From assembly GCA_964427425.1 (NCBI GenBank), contig CAYRUD010000001.1, positions 1 to 64,000 of the forward strand: a DNA stretch of 64,000 nt. The letters run 5' to 3'. The DNA comes from CAYRUD01 sp964427425. GTDB taxonomy: Bacteria; Chlamydiota; Chlamydiia; Chlamydiales; FEN-1388. Numbering within the stretch: position 1 is the stretch's first letter; the number at the start of each line of letters is the position of its first letter. Shown here piece after piece: positions 26,432-34,084 of the stretch. Under the pieces are notes generated by a model that searched no databases, was not told the origin of the DNA, and saw only the letters and a list, made by a program, of their open reading frames with translations. The translations under genes and the position numbers were made by a program.

Positions 26432-26460
26432 CCTCATCTTCTCATTATGAGAAGATGAGG
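26432..26460. terminator. Perfect hairpin, terminator of collagen unit 4
   Basis: A 13-bp perfect stem (CCTCATCTTCTCA / TGAGAAGATGAGG) with a 3-nt loop. It follows the chain-A remnant and lies between units 3 and 4. T residues are not immediate on the minus strand (ACATCTTTT). Confidence 0.75.
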
Positions 26461-26482
26461 GCTTAAGAAGTATGAAAAAATT

Positions 26483-26587
26483 TTATAAAGGGCCAAGGAG
26501 GCGAATTGTGAATGTGCCTGCATAATGTTGACTGTTCATAATTGCCAGGCACACAAAAGACACGAAAACGCTCTTATCTTACGTTTG
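26483..26587 (-). pseudogene. Frameshifted 3' remnant of a fifth chain-A gene
   Basis: On the minus strand one frame reads FRVFCVPGNYEQS, matching FRVFFTQGSYPTP of chain A4 and FRIYYNQGNYSSP of chain A2. After a frame change the next frame reads HYAGTFTIRLLGPL and then a stop, matching the chain-A ending (TGIFTIRRLGPI). It lies directly downstream of chain A4, between that gene and its hairpin. It is the broken tail of another A gene, left by recombination between units. Confidence 0.78.
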
Positions 26588-27529
26588 TTAGAGTGGACCA
26601 ATTCGTCGGATAGAAAAATATCCTTCCCATGATGAGATGATTATATGTGGAGTAGGATATGATCCTTGCGTGAAAAAGACCCGAAAGCTGATCTGATCAC
26701 CACTGTTAGCAGGAATGATGCAAGTTGATTTGCATGTGTTATTAGTTCTGGTTACTCCGCCTCCGGCATTGTAGTTGACCCTTGTAAAATTAGTCGTGCT
26801 ATTGCCGCTGTTGATATCTGCTCCGCCTTTTGTAAATGTGTGATAGAGCCCATATTGTGTATCTATGATATTTTCTCCTGACTCGCATTTGCCAGAAAAT
26901 GTCACTTCATAGTATCCGGGGTCAATGATCGTATACGTTGATGTAGACGAAGTATAAGTTATATTAGCAGTAGAGATAGTGCTATCAAGAGGAAAAGTAA
27001 CTCCTGCAGAATCGATAAAAATGAAGCTGCCTACTGCGGTTCTATAAGCAAATCCATATGCTGAGAAGTTAGAAATTCCGGCATCGCCAGTCGCTCCAGT
27101 GGCTCCTGTGGCGCCTGTAGGTCCTGTAGCGCCAGTCACGCCAGTCGCTCCTGTCACGCCTGTAGTGCCAGTTGCCCCTGTAGCTCCAGTCGCTCCTGTC
27201 GCTCCCGCATCGCCAGTTGGTCCGATTGGCCCGGTTGCTCCTGCGTCTCCTTGAGGCCCTGTGGCTCCAGCCTCTCCTTGAGGTCCTTCATGCCCTGTAT
27301 CACCATGTGGGCCACGAGGTCCTTTCTTGCCAGGTTTCCCTCGCTTTCCGCTAAACATGCCCTTTTGGATTGGTACATTTTTCTGTTCTGTTGCAACTGA
27401 GCTTATTTCATCCGCGGTAAGCGGAGAGACTATGCATATCCCAGCCAGCAATGAAAGCCAGGAATACATTGAAGATCTTCTCTTCAATGATTCAGTGAAC
27501 CAGTAGTTGCTAATTTTCGTGTCATTCAT
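26588..27529 (-). CDS. Collagen-like protein, unit 4 chain A
   Basis: 313 residues. The start aligns with the chain-A1 leader, and AGGA lies upstream. The export segment is about 22-40 (SWLSLLAGICIVSPLTAD). The marker QKGMFS is followed by 31 Gly-X-Y triplets (61-153), with more acidic triplets (GDT, GHE, GEA, GDA) than the other A chains. The head (154-313) has NFSAYG, STYTIIDPGYYEVTF and SIRRIGPL, with cysteines in GKCESG and NTCKSTCII. Gap to chain B4 is 37 nt. Confidence 0.87.
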   Translation of the reverse strand: MNDTKISNYWFTESLKRRSSMYSWLSLLAGICIVSPLTADEISSVATEQKNVPIQKGMFSGKRGKPGKKGPRGPHGDTGHEGPQGEAGATGPQGDAGATGPIGPTGDAGATGATGATGATGTTGVTGATGVTGATGPTGATGATGATGDAGISNFSAYGFAYRTAVGSFIFIDSAGVTFPLDSTISTANITYTSSTSTYTIIDPGYYEVTFSGKCESGENIIDTQYGLYHTFTKGGADINSGNSTTNFTRVNYNAGGGVTRTNNTCKSTCIIPANSGDQISFRVFFTQGSYPTPHIIISSWEGYFSIRRIGPL

Positions 27530-27566
27530 GTCTCATGCATTCCTAAAAGATGAATCGCTTTTTTTA

Positions 27567-28487
27567 CTAATAGATTCGTTTCAAAGAAAAATGCCCTTTT
27601 CCTGTTACGCCTATCATACTAATTTGAACATCAGCGAATTGGATTGATAGATGTATGGTTGATCCAGCAGAAAGATATGCGAGACGTGAGTCTGATCCAA
27701 CGTAGTTGAGAGCTGGATTAGTGCTCACCCCATTGAAGTAATAGGCGTATGAACGGATCATATATGAGGAAAAAGCGTATGAGATTTGTTGAACTGGATC
27801 ATTGATATTAAAGTACATTTGGGCTGTGGAGGGAATAGTATCAACGTTCGTTGCTGCAGTATATGAAAGAGTGCAATCAACTCTCATCTCATAGACCCCG
27901 CTCGTCACAATGGTAAAAACAGGCCCTGTGGAGTTATTCGAAAAGGTTACGCCAGATGTAAGGGCTGATGCAAAATTGAAGCCAGAGACTTGGGATGTTC
28001 CTGGAGTGATATTCTGAGAGCTTATTGTTCCTGCTGCGTCTCCATAAATTGGAGTTAAATCTATGGCGCTTTGACCTGCGCTTCCTGTCGCGCCAGTTGC
28101 CCCTGTAGCTCCTGTAGCTCCTGTTGGCCCAGTCGCGCCAGTTGCCCCTGTGGCTCCTAGTAGTCCAGCAGCCCCTATGCCCCCTGTGGCTCCTAATGGC
28201 CCAGTCGCTCCAATAGGACCTGTGACTCCCATTATACCAGGATCGCCTGTAGGTCCAATATCGCCAGACTGTCCTTGAGGTCCAATAGGGCCCTTTTTTC
28301 CTGGGTCTCCTCTTTTTCCTCTTTTTCCTCTCTTTCCTTTGAGGAAACCCTTATCAAGACTATTTACATCTTCAAAAGAGCTTGTCTCTTCAGCACTGCC
28401 TTCATTGGCAGTGCATGGGGCAGAAGAGAGGAGGCAAGAAAGAATCGAAGGGAAAAGCATTTTATAGAGCAAGGCATTCATCTGCAT
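27567..28487 (-). CDS. Collagen-like protein, unit 4 chain B
   Basis: 306 residues. GAGGAGA lies 9-10 nt before the ATG. Signal peptide about 1-28. The marker DKGFLK leads to 30 Gly-X-Y triplets (51-140). The head (141-306) has AIDLTPIYGDAAGTIS, FNFASALTSGVTFSN and GKGHFSLKRIY. It is somewhat longer in the middle (ISYAFSSYMIRSYAYYFNG) than other B heads. Confidence 0.87.
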   Translation of the reverse strand: MQMNALLYKMLFPSILSCLLSSAPCTANEGSAEETSSFEDVNSLDKGFLKGKRGKRGKRGDPGKKGPIGPQGQSGDIGPTGDPGIMGVTGPIGATGPLGATGGIGAAGLLGATGATGATGPTGATGATGATGATGSAGQSAIDLTPIYGDAAGTISSQNITPGTSQVSGFNFASALTSGVTFSNNSTGPVFTIVTSGVYEMRVDCTLSYTAATNVDTIPSTAQMYFNINDPVQQISYAFSSYMIRSYAYYFNGVSTNPALNYVGSDSRLAYLSAGSTIHLSIQFADVQISMIGVTGKGHFSLKRIY

Positions 28488-28524
28488 GAGAAAAAGTATC
28501 TCCTCAAAGAGGGGTAGCTAAAAA

Positions 28525-29418
28525 TTAAAAGCGAGCAAGTTGCTTGATTGTAAAGTTTCCTCTAGCCTGGCTTAGGGTATACGACCCATTATCCGAATAT
28601 TTTCTAAAGCTAACAGTTGTTCCTGAAGATAAATTGTAAATTCTAGATTTAGAGATGAAAAAGTCAGTCACGTTGCTCGGCCCAACAGTCAGTGTAATTG
28701 GAGTTAGTGAGTAGGGCTCTTCTACACCGTTGACAATGAATACATGATAGAGATTGCTGGTCCTGTCTGTTGCGAATGCGCTTGTCAGTCCAGTAAGATA
28801 AAAGTTGAATTCGACTTCATAGATACCTGCTTGATTAATCGTGAAGGTTGAAGTTGATTGATCATAGCTTACATCTGCTCCGTACGTAAATGCAGATGGA
28901 ATAGGGAATGAAGTATGTGTTGAGGAGAAAGTCAGATCTGAACCGGTTGTATTTAATCCAAGGCCTGCCGAAAAATTTGGCAAATTACTCGAGGAGCCAG
29001 TCACACCTGTTGCTCCTGCAGTACCTGTCGAGCCTGTTGCTCCCGTAGCTCCAGTCGCGCCAGTTGCCCCTGTGGCGCCTGTCGTGCCAGTTGCCCCTGT
29101 AGGCCCAGTCGCGCCAGTAATTCCTGTTGCCCCTGTTGCCCCTGTAGGCCCAGTCGCACCTGCAGGACCGGTAGGACCTTGTTCTCCTCTTTCGCCTTGT
29201 AGCCCTTGGTCGCCTCTTTGCCCTTTACGACCTTTTGGCCCTTGTTTTCCTCGCTTTCCCCGATGAGAGCCAAAAAAGCTTTTATTTGCTTCATCGATCT
29301 GCTTCACATCTGAAGACGATGAATCTGATGAACCTGCAAGTCCGAATGCTGGATAGATTGTTATGCTAAAAGCAAGCTGCAGAATGGAAAAAGGGAGGAT
29401 CGCTGTAAAATACTTCAT
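28525..29418 (-). CDS. Collagen-like protein, unit 4 chain C
   Basis: 297 residues from the ATG at 29418, which gives the MKYFTA start seen in other C chains and a signal peptide of about 28 residues. The marker is NKSFFG (Ser in place of the usual Gly), then SHR and 30 Gly-X-Y triplets (54-143). The head (144-297) has STFTINQAGIYEVEFNFYLTG (in part), FATDRTSNLYHVF and ends FTIKQLARF. This is the oldest-looking C chain by divergence. No clear copy of the promoter shared by units 1-3 is seen upstream. Confidence 0.86.
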   Translation of the reverse strand: MKYFTAILPFSILQLAFSITIYPAFGLAGSSDSSSSDVKQIDEANKSFFGSHRGKRGKQGPKGRKGQRGDQGLQGERGEQGPTGPAGATGPTGATGATGITGATGPTGATGTTGATGATGATGATGATGSTGTAGATGVTGSSSNLPNFSAGLGLNTTGSDLTFSSTHTSFPIPSAFTYGADVSYDQSTSTFTINQAGIYEVEFNFYLTGLTSAFATDRTSNLYHVFIVNGVEEPYSLTPITLTVGPSNVTDFFISKSRIYNLSSGTTVSFRKYSDNGSYTLSQARGNFTIKQLARF

Positions 29419-29578
29419 AATTAAAGTTTCTCTTAAGAGAATAAGGTTCAACATTCTGAATCGCAGAATTACCTGTTTACTTCAAATTTTTTCTTGAAGA
29501 TCTAGAAGGTTTAGCGATTTGAAAATTCACCACCGCAAACAGCTCTTGTGTTTGAATCTTATCTCTTAAGAAAGGAAA

Positions 29579-29620
29579 AAAGAGAAAGACTGGGGTAGTA
29601 GAGGGATTGCCTTTCTCTTT
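29579..29620 (-). terminator. Terminator of the orphan gene at 29635-30999
   Basis: On the minus strand AAAGAGAAAGGC pairs with GTCTTTCTCTTT and is followed by a T-run, 15 nt after the stop codon. It also separates this gene from collagen unit 4. Confidence 0.88.
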
Positions 29621-29634
29621 AATGCATTCTCTAT

Positions 29635-30999
29635 TTAATTTATGGGTTCATGTGGTTGAGTTTTCGGAGTGAGCACAGGGGAAATAATGCCGGCTCTTTC
29701 AAGAAGTAAGATGGCAAAATTTTTGTTGGGTGTGTACTCATAGGTGTCGTCGTCTACATCAAAGTACTGTTCATAATTACTGGTATCAATGCCAAAAGAT
29801 TCGAGAATAGGGTGAGCCTTTTCATAGGTGTTGATCGTAGACAACACTCTATCAATAATGGCGTCTAAGGTTAAATAATCCAGTAGATATGCTTTAACTT
29901 CTGAAATGGGATATCGAATATCGTAGATCAGTTTTTTAGAAGCGATAATTGGATCTCTTTCTGCCTGTTCTATCGATAAGCCTAAGGGGGTATGGAAATA
30001 ATATCGAAAGTAGTTCAAGGCATGGGGTTGTTGGATTTCGTTATTTTTGGCAAGGTATGTAGTTAATATATCTATCTTCAGCTCTTGGATAATAGCTAAG
30101 GCTGTTTCTGTCGCATCTGAAACTTTTAGAACATGTTTTCTGTATAGCTTTATTGAATCTTCGACATGACGGTCGATACACTCGTAGCCACCATCATTAA
30201 GAATTGAGAGAATATTCTTGCGCTCTTCAGGAGAAGCGGTGCGAAGGTATTTGGTAATTTGATGAAGATGTGTCTTTAGAATTTCAAATTTATAATGAAG
30301 ATCTTCATCATCTCTTAAGGTCTTCGTAAAACTGATTAAGTGCTCGATTCCGCATGAGTACTTTACATCTTTATTTAATTGCCCATCAAATATTGTGCGA
30401 CGGTTAGCAACTCCTGGCTCTTTAGCAAGATTGAGAAGCTCATTGAACATTTCATCATCTGTATAGCCTTCTATTCGTTGAGGCGCTTCAAGAGGTGTAG
30501 GTTTTAAGAGAAGGAAATTAGCGGAGAGACAGTAACCGGCGCTTGAATCTTGTGTAGCATCGGAAGGAGTTTGAATTGAGTTTTGAGCAATATTTGCAAT
30601 AGATGCGGTCTGTGAATCACTCTCTTCTCTATTTTGTATGTGGATTACTTTTCTCTTTGCGAGGCACTGGTAGGTATTGATCAGAGAATCTTTTCTTTCT
30701 TTATCATGAAAGCCTATATTTTTATATGCTATGAGAGCTGTCTCAAATGCAGACTTCTTCAAAAGATCATTCTCTGAAAATTCTGAAGCAAAATAGGAAA
30801 GAGAATTGCAAACCGCTGCTCGTCTATTCGGAAAGATCTTTTGCAAGATCCACTCGCCAATTCCTTTAAATGAGAATACTTTTAGTATCTCTCCCGATTT
30901 GGATATGAGAAGCCCACCCGTAGGAATAACAGGATTTTTTTTAAAACTCTCGAGGGAGCTAGAGAAATTATTATCAAATGTTGAAACTCGCATAGTCAT
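29635..30999 (-). CDS. Hypothetical protein, mostly helical
   Basis: 454 residues, family not recognised. No signal peptide or membrane segment. The N-terminal ~75 residues contain VIPTGGLLISKSGEILKVFSFKG and the rest is predicted helical by composition, with a low-complexity Ser/Gln linker at about 120-150. The start is ambiguous between ATGs at 30999 and 30993. Proteins of this kind in amoeba-associated chlamydiae are often candidate secreted effectors; nothing in the sequence proves that here. Confidence 0.55.
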   Translation of the reverse strand: MTMRVSTFDNNFSSSLESFKKNPVIPTGGLLISKSGEILKVFSFKGIGEWILQKIFPNRRAAVCNSLSYFASEFSENDLLKKSAFETALIAYKNIGFHDKERKDSLINTYQCLAKRKVIHIQNREESDSQTASIANIAQNSIQTPSDATQDSSAGYCLSANFLLLKPTPLEAPQRIEGYTDDEMFNELLNLAKEPGVANRRTIFDGQLNKDVKYSCGIEHLISFTKTLRDDEDLHYKFEILKTHLHQITKYLRTASPEERKNILSILNDGGYECIDRHVEDSIKLYRKHVLKVSDATETALAIIQELKIDILTTYLAKNNEIQQPHALNYFRYYFHTPLGLSIEQAERDPIIASKKLIYDIRYPISEVKAYLLDYLTLDAIIDRVLSTINTYEKAHPILESFGIDTSNYEQYFDVDDDTYEYTPNKNFAILLLERAGIISPVLTPKTQPHEPIN

Positions 31000-31354
31000 C
31001 TCGAATTGAAACCCATATTTGCTAAGCTATGCCTGATTTTGAATTATTTGTCCTGCGGTTAAAGTTTTGAATGTCAATACACTATTTGCTTCTCTACGCT
31101 TCTTCAATATAACGTTTGGTCGCGATCATTATTTATGAGAATATCTACAAGCGAGGCAAGAGAGGGATTATAAAAGAGATAGCAGTAGCTCTAACAGCCC
31201 ATGGAAGAGAAAGAGAATAAATTGCTATAGTATTACCACATTATACCTCTCGCCTCTTGAGTGTTCTCTTTTATAGCGTACTGAGTGAGAACCGGACGTT
31301 GAGTTTATATATTTTTTAGCAGTCCTATTTCTTCTTAAAGGAGATTGTATCCGT
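31000..31354. other. Divergent promoter region upstream of alaS
   Basis: 355 bp between divergent genes. It must hold the alaS promoter; AAGGAGAT lies about 10 nt before the alaS ATG. No tRNA, T-box-like structure or repeat was recognised. Confidence 0.45.
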
Positions 31355-34003
31355 ATGTCATTAGGCTTCAAAGTCACCACGCATGAGATTCGTCGGCGCT
31401 TTTTAGATTATTTTGTCGCCAATGGACACGCGGAAGTCGCCTCTTCTCCAGTTGTTCCCCATGATGATCCAACGCTCCTCTTCACAAATGCTGGGATGAA
31501 CCAATTTAAAGATGTCTTCTTAGGTAAATCTCGACGCGACTACACAAGAGCTGCGACAAGCCAAAAGTGCGTACGAGTTGGTGGAAAACATAATGACTTA
31601 GACAACGTTGGCCATACGAGACGCCACTTAACTTTCTTCGAGATGATTGGAAACTTCTCGTTTGGAGATTATTTTAAAGAGAAAGCGATTGACTTTGCAT
31701 GGCAAGTCTCGACAGAAGTTTTCCAGTTTGCTCCTGAAAAAATTTATCCTACTGTTTTTAGAGATGATGACGAAGCGTTCGAGCTGTGGACTCGATATGT
31801 TCCAGCAGAGCGAATCACTCGCTTTGGAGAGAAAGAGAATTTCTGGGCAATGGGTGATACCGGTCCTTGCGGTCCATGTTCTGAGCTTTTGTATGATCGA
31901 GGTCAAGCTTATGGCGATGCTCCAAATCCACTCTCCGATCCAACAGGAGAGCGCTACTTAGAGTTTTGGAACTTAGTGTTCATGCAATTTAATAGAGATA
32001 TAGCAGGTGAAAAAAATCTTCTTCCTCGTCCTTCTATCGACACAGGATCCGGTTTAGAGAGAGTAATGAGTCTGATTCAGAACACTGAAACAGTCTTTGA
32101 GACAGATATTCTTCGCGGAATTATCCATGGTATCGAAAGAGCCTCTGGGAAAACATATGTGCCAGGATCTGCTTTGGCACCAGCTTTTCGTGTGATTGCA
32201 GACCACCTTCGCTGCTTGTCATTTGCTATCGCAGATGGCGCCCAGCCAAGCAATACCGATCGGGGCTATGTCTTACGAAAAGTGCTGAGGCGCGCTGTCC
32301 GTTATGGAAAGCAGCTTGGCTTCGATAGACCATTTTTAGCCCGTCTTCTTCCTGATCTTATCAATTTGATGGGAGATCAGTATAGAGAGTTGAGAGAAGC
32401 AGAATCACGTATTGATGAAGTCGTCACTGTTGAAGAGGAAAACTTCTTCAAGACATTGAAAAGGGGAGGAACTCTTCTTAATGATATCGTCGAGAGAGCC
32501 CAAAAAGGGTCTCAGCGAATTATTCCAGGTGATGATGCATTCCGCTTAAAGGATACATATGGCCTTCCTTTTGAAGAAATCCAGCTCATCGCTCATGATG
32601 CAAATCTCTCTGTTGATGAAAAGAGATATCAAGAGCTTGAAGAAGAAGCTCGCAATCGCTCAAAGGCAGCTCATAAGACAACAAAGCAGATAGCATCAAG
32701 CTCGGTGTATGAAGCAATTGTCGAAAGAGCAGGCGCTAACTATTTCATGAGGGCGCCACTTCCGCTCATAGAAGCCAAAGTTGTGGCTATCATAGAAAAT
32801 GGTCAAGAGGTGACTGAACTCTCTCAGGGTACGACCGGTGAGATTATCCTCGATCAGACCCTTTTCTATGCTGAAATGGGAGGTCAAGTTGGCGACACTG
32901 GAATTCTGAAAAATAAGGGATTTCATGCTACCGTCTCGAATACGACATCGCCGTTTAAGGGAATTGTTTCTCACCATGTGAAGGTAGAAAGCGGAAAAAT
33001 TACCTGTGGAGACCTCGTCGAGGTATCGATTGATCGAGTCCGCCGGCATGAAATTGAGAATAATCACACAGCAACGCACCTTCTCAACTGGGCTTTGACA
33101 GAGGTTTTAGGGGCTCATGTCCGTCAAAGTGGCTCTTTAGTCAATGGAGAGTATTTGAGGTTTGACTTCTCTCATCATAAGGCTGTTACTTCAGAAGAGC
33201 TCCATGCTGTTGAGCGCCTTGTGAATCATCATATTCGTATGAACTATGTTGTCCAAGAGTATGAACTTCCATATGAAGAAGTACAAAAGCGATCTGACAT
33301 TAAGCAGTTCTTCGGCGATAAGTATGGTGCTATTGTTCGCGTTGTAGAGATCGGCCCTTCAAAAGAGCTTTGCGGGGGAACCCATGCGACGCAAACGGGA
33401 AGAATCGGCTATTTTAGGCTCTTAAAAGAGTCGAGCATCGCATCAGGTGTTCGCCGTATTGAGGCCTTGACTGGAGAGCAAGCCGTAAGAGCTATCCAAG
33501 ACAGTGATCTCTTCATGACAGAGCTTGCTGGGAAGTTAAAAGTTGCAGCTCCTAAGGTATCTGAGCGTATTGATGCTCTTCTCGGGGAAGTCGACTCTCT
33601 TGGAAAAGAGGTAAAAGAGCTGAAGCGACAAAAGATGTTAAGTTCCCTTTCCTCTTTACAGGCTCACGATTCGAAAAAGCACAGTGGCGTAAAAGTCTAC
33701 TTTGGCTCTCTTGAATGCGCTTCTGGTGATTTAAAAGATGCAGCGCAAGAGATTACAAAGAGACAAAATGGAGCTTCCCACGTTGTTGTCATTGGATGCT
33801 CTGATGGGGGGAAAGCTCATCTCTTCATTAAGGTATCAGATGGCCTCTTGAAAGAGGTAAACGCGGCCGATCTCTTGAAGAAATCGCTTCCCCTCGTTGA
33901 AGGAAATGGCGGTGGAAAAGCTGAGAGTGCTCAAGGTGCTGGGAAAAATCCTCAAAAACTCCATGCTGCAATCGAGTTTGCAGTCGGTCTGGTCGATGCC
34001 TAA
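31355..34003 (+). CDS. alaS: Alanyl-tRNA synthetase
   Basis: 882 residues, normal length. The class II catalytic core occupies about 1-450, with FTNAGMNQFKDVFLG, RHLTFFEMIGNFSFGDYF and WNLVFMQFNR. The editing domain has the zinc ligands HTATH (about 570) and CGGTHATQTGRIG (about 673). A C-Ala domain follows. It charges tRNA-Ala and hydrolyses Ser- and Gly-tRNA-Ala. The alaS-mfd order is as in C. trachomatis (CT749-CT748). Confidence 0.98.
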   Translation: MSLGFKVTTHEIRRRFLDYFVANGHAEVASSPVVPHDDPTLLFTNAGMNQFKDVFLGKSRRDYTRAATSQKCVRVGGKHNDLDNVGHTRRHLTFFEMIGNFSFGDYFKEKAIDFAWQVSTEVFQFAPEKIYPTVFRDDDEAFELWTRYVPAERITRFGEKENFWAMGDTGPCGPCSELLYDRGQAYGDAPNPLSDPTGERYLEFWNLVFMQFNRDIAGEKNLLPRPSIDTGSGLERVMSLIQNTETVFETDILRGIIHGIERASGKTYVPGSALAPAFRVIADHLRCLSFAIADGAQPSNTDRGYVLRKVLRRAVRYGKQLGFDRPFLARLLPDLINLMGDQYRELREAESRIDEVVTVEEENFFKTLKRGGTLLNDIVERAQKGSQRIIPGDDAFRLKDTYGLPFEEIQLIAHDANLSVDEKRYQELEEEARNRSKAAHKTTKQIASSSVYEAIVERAGANYFMRAPLPLIEAKVVAIIENGQEVTELSQGTTGEIILDQTLFYAEMGGQVGDTGILKNKGFHATVSNTTSPFKGIVSHHVKVESGKITCGDLVEVSIDRVRRHEIENNHTATHLLNWALTEVLGAHVRQSGSLVNGEYLRFDFSHHKAVTSEELHAVERLVNHHIRMNYVVQEYELPYEEVQKRSDIKQFFGDKYGAIVRVVEIGPSKELCGGTHATQTGRIGYFRLLKESSIASGVRRIEALTGEQAVRAIQDSDLFMTELAGKLKVAAPKVSERIDALLGEVDSLGKEVKELKRQKMLSSLSSLQAHDSKKHSGVKVYFGSLECASGDLKDAAQEITKRQNGASHVVVIGCSDGGKAHLFIKVSDGLLKEVNAADLLKKSLPLVEGNGGGKAESAQGAGKNPQKLHAAIEFAVGLVDA

Positions 34004-34016
34004 AATGTAACGAATG

Positions 34017-34052
34017 AAAAGCCTTTTTAGGTCTCCTAAAAAGGCTTTTTTT
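34017..34052 (+). terminator. Terminator between alaS and mfd
   Basis: AAAAGCCTTTTTAGG and CCTAAAAAGGCTTTTTTT pair around TCT, a strong intrinsic terminator. mfd begins 33 nt later, so it needs its own promoter or read-through. Confidence 0.92.
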
Positions 34053-34084
34053 ATGCGAATAAACGGTGGTGGAGCGCTCAATCA

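Noticed and set aside
16967..29418. CRISPR-like periodic repeats
   Set aside because: The periodicity is 9 nt from Gly-X-Y codons inside genes, with no spacers of constant length and no cas genes.
20004..29700. Insertion sequence driving the collagen duplications
   Set aside because: No transposase frame or terminal inverted repeats were seen; the scars are consistent with unequal homologous exchange.
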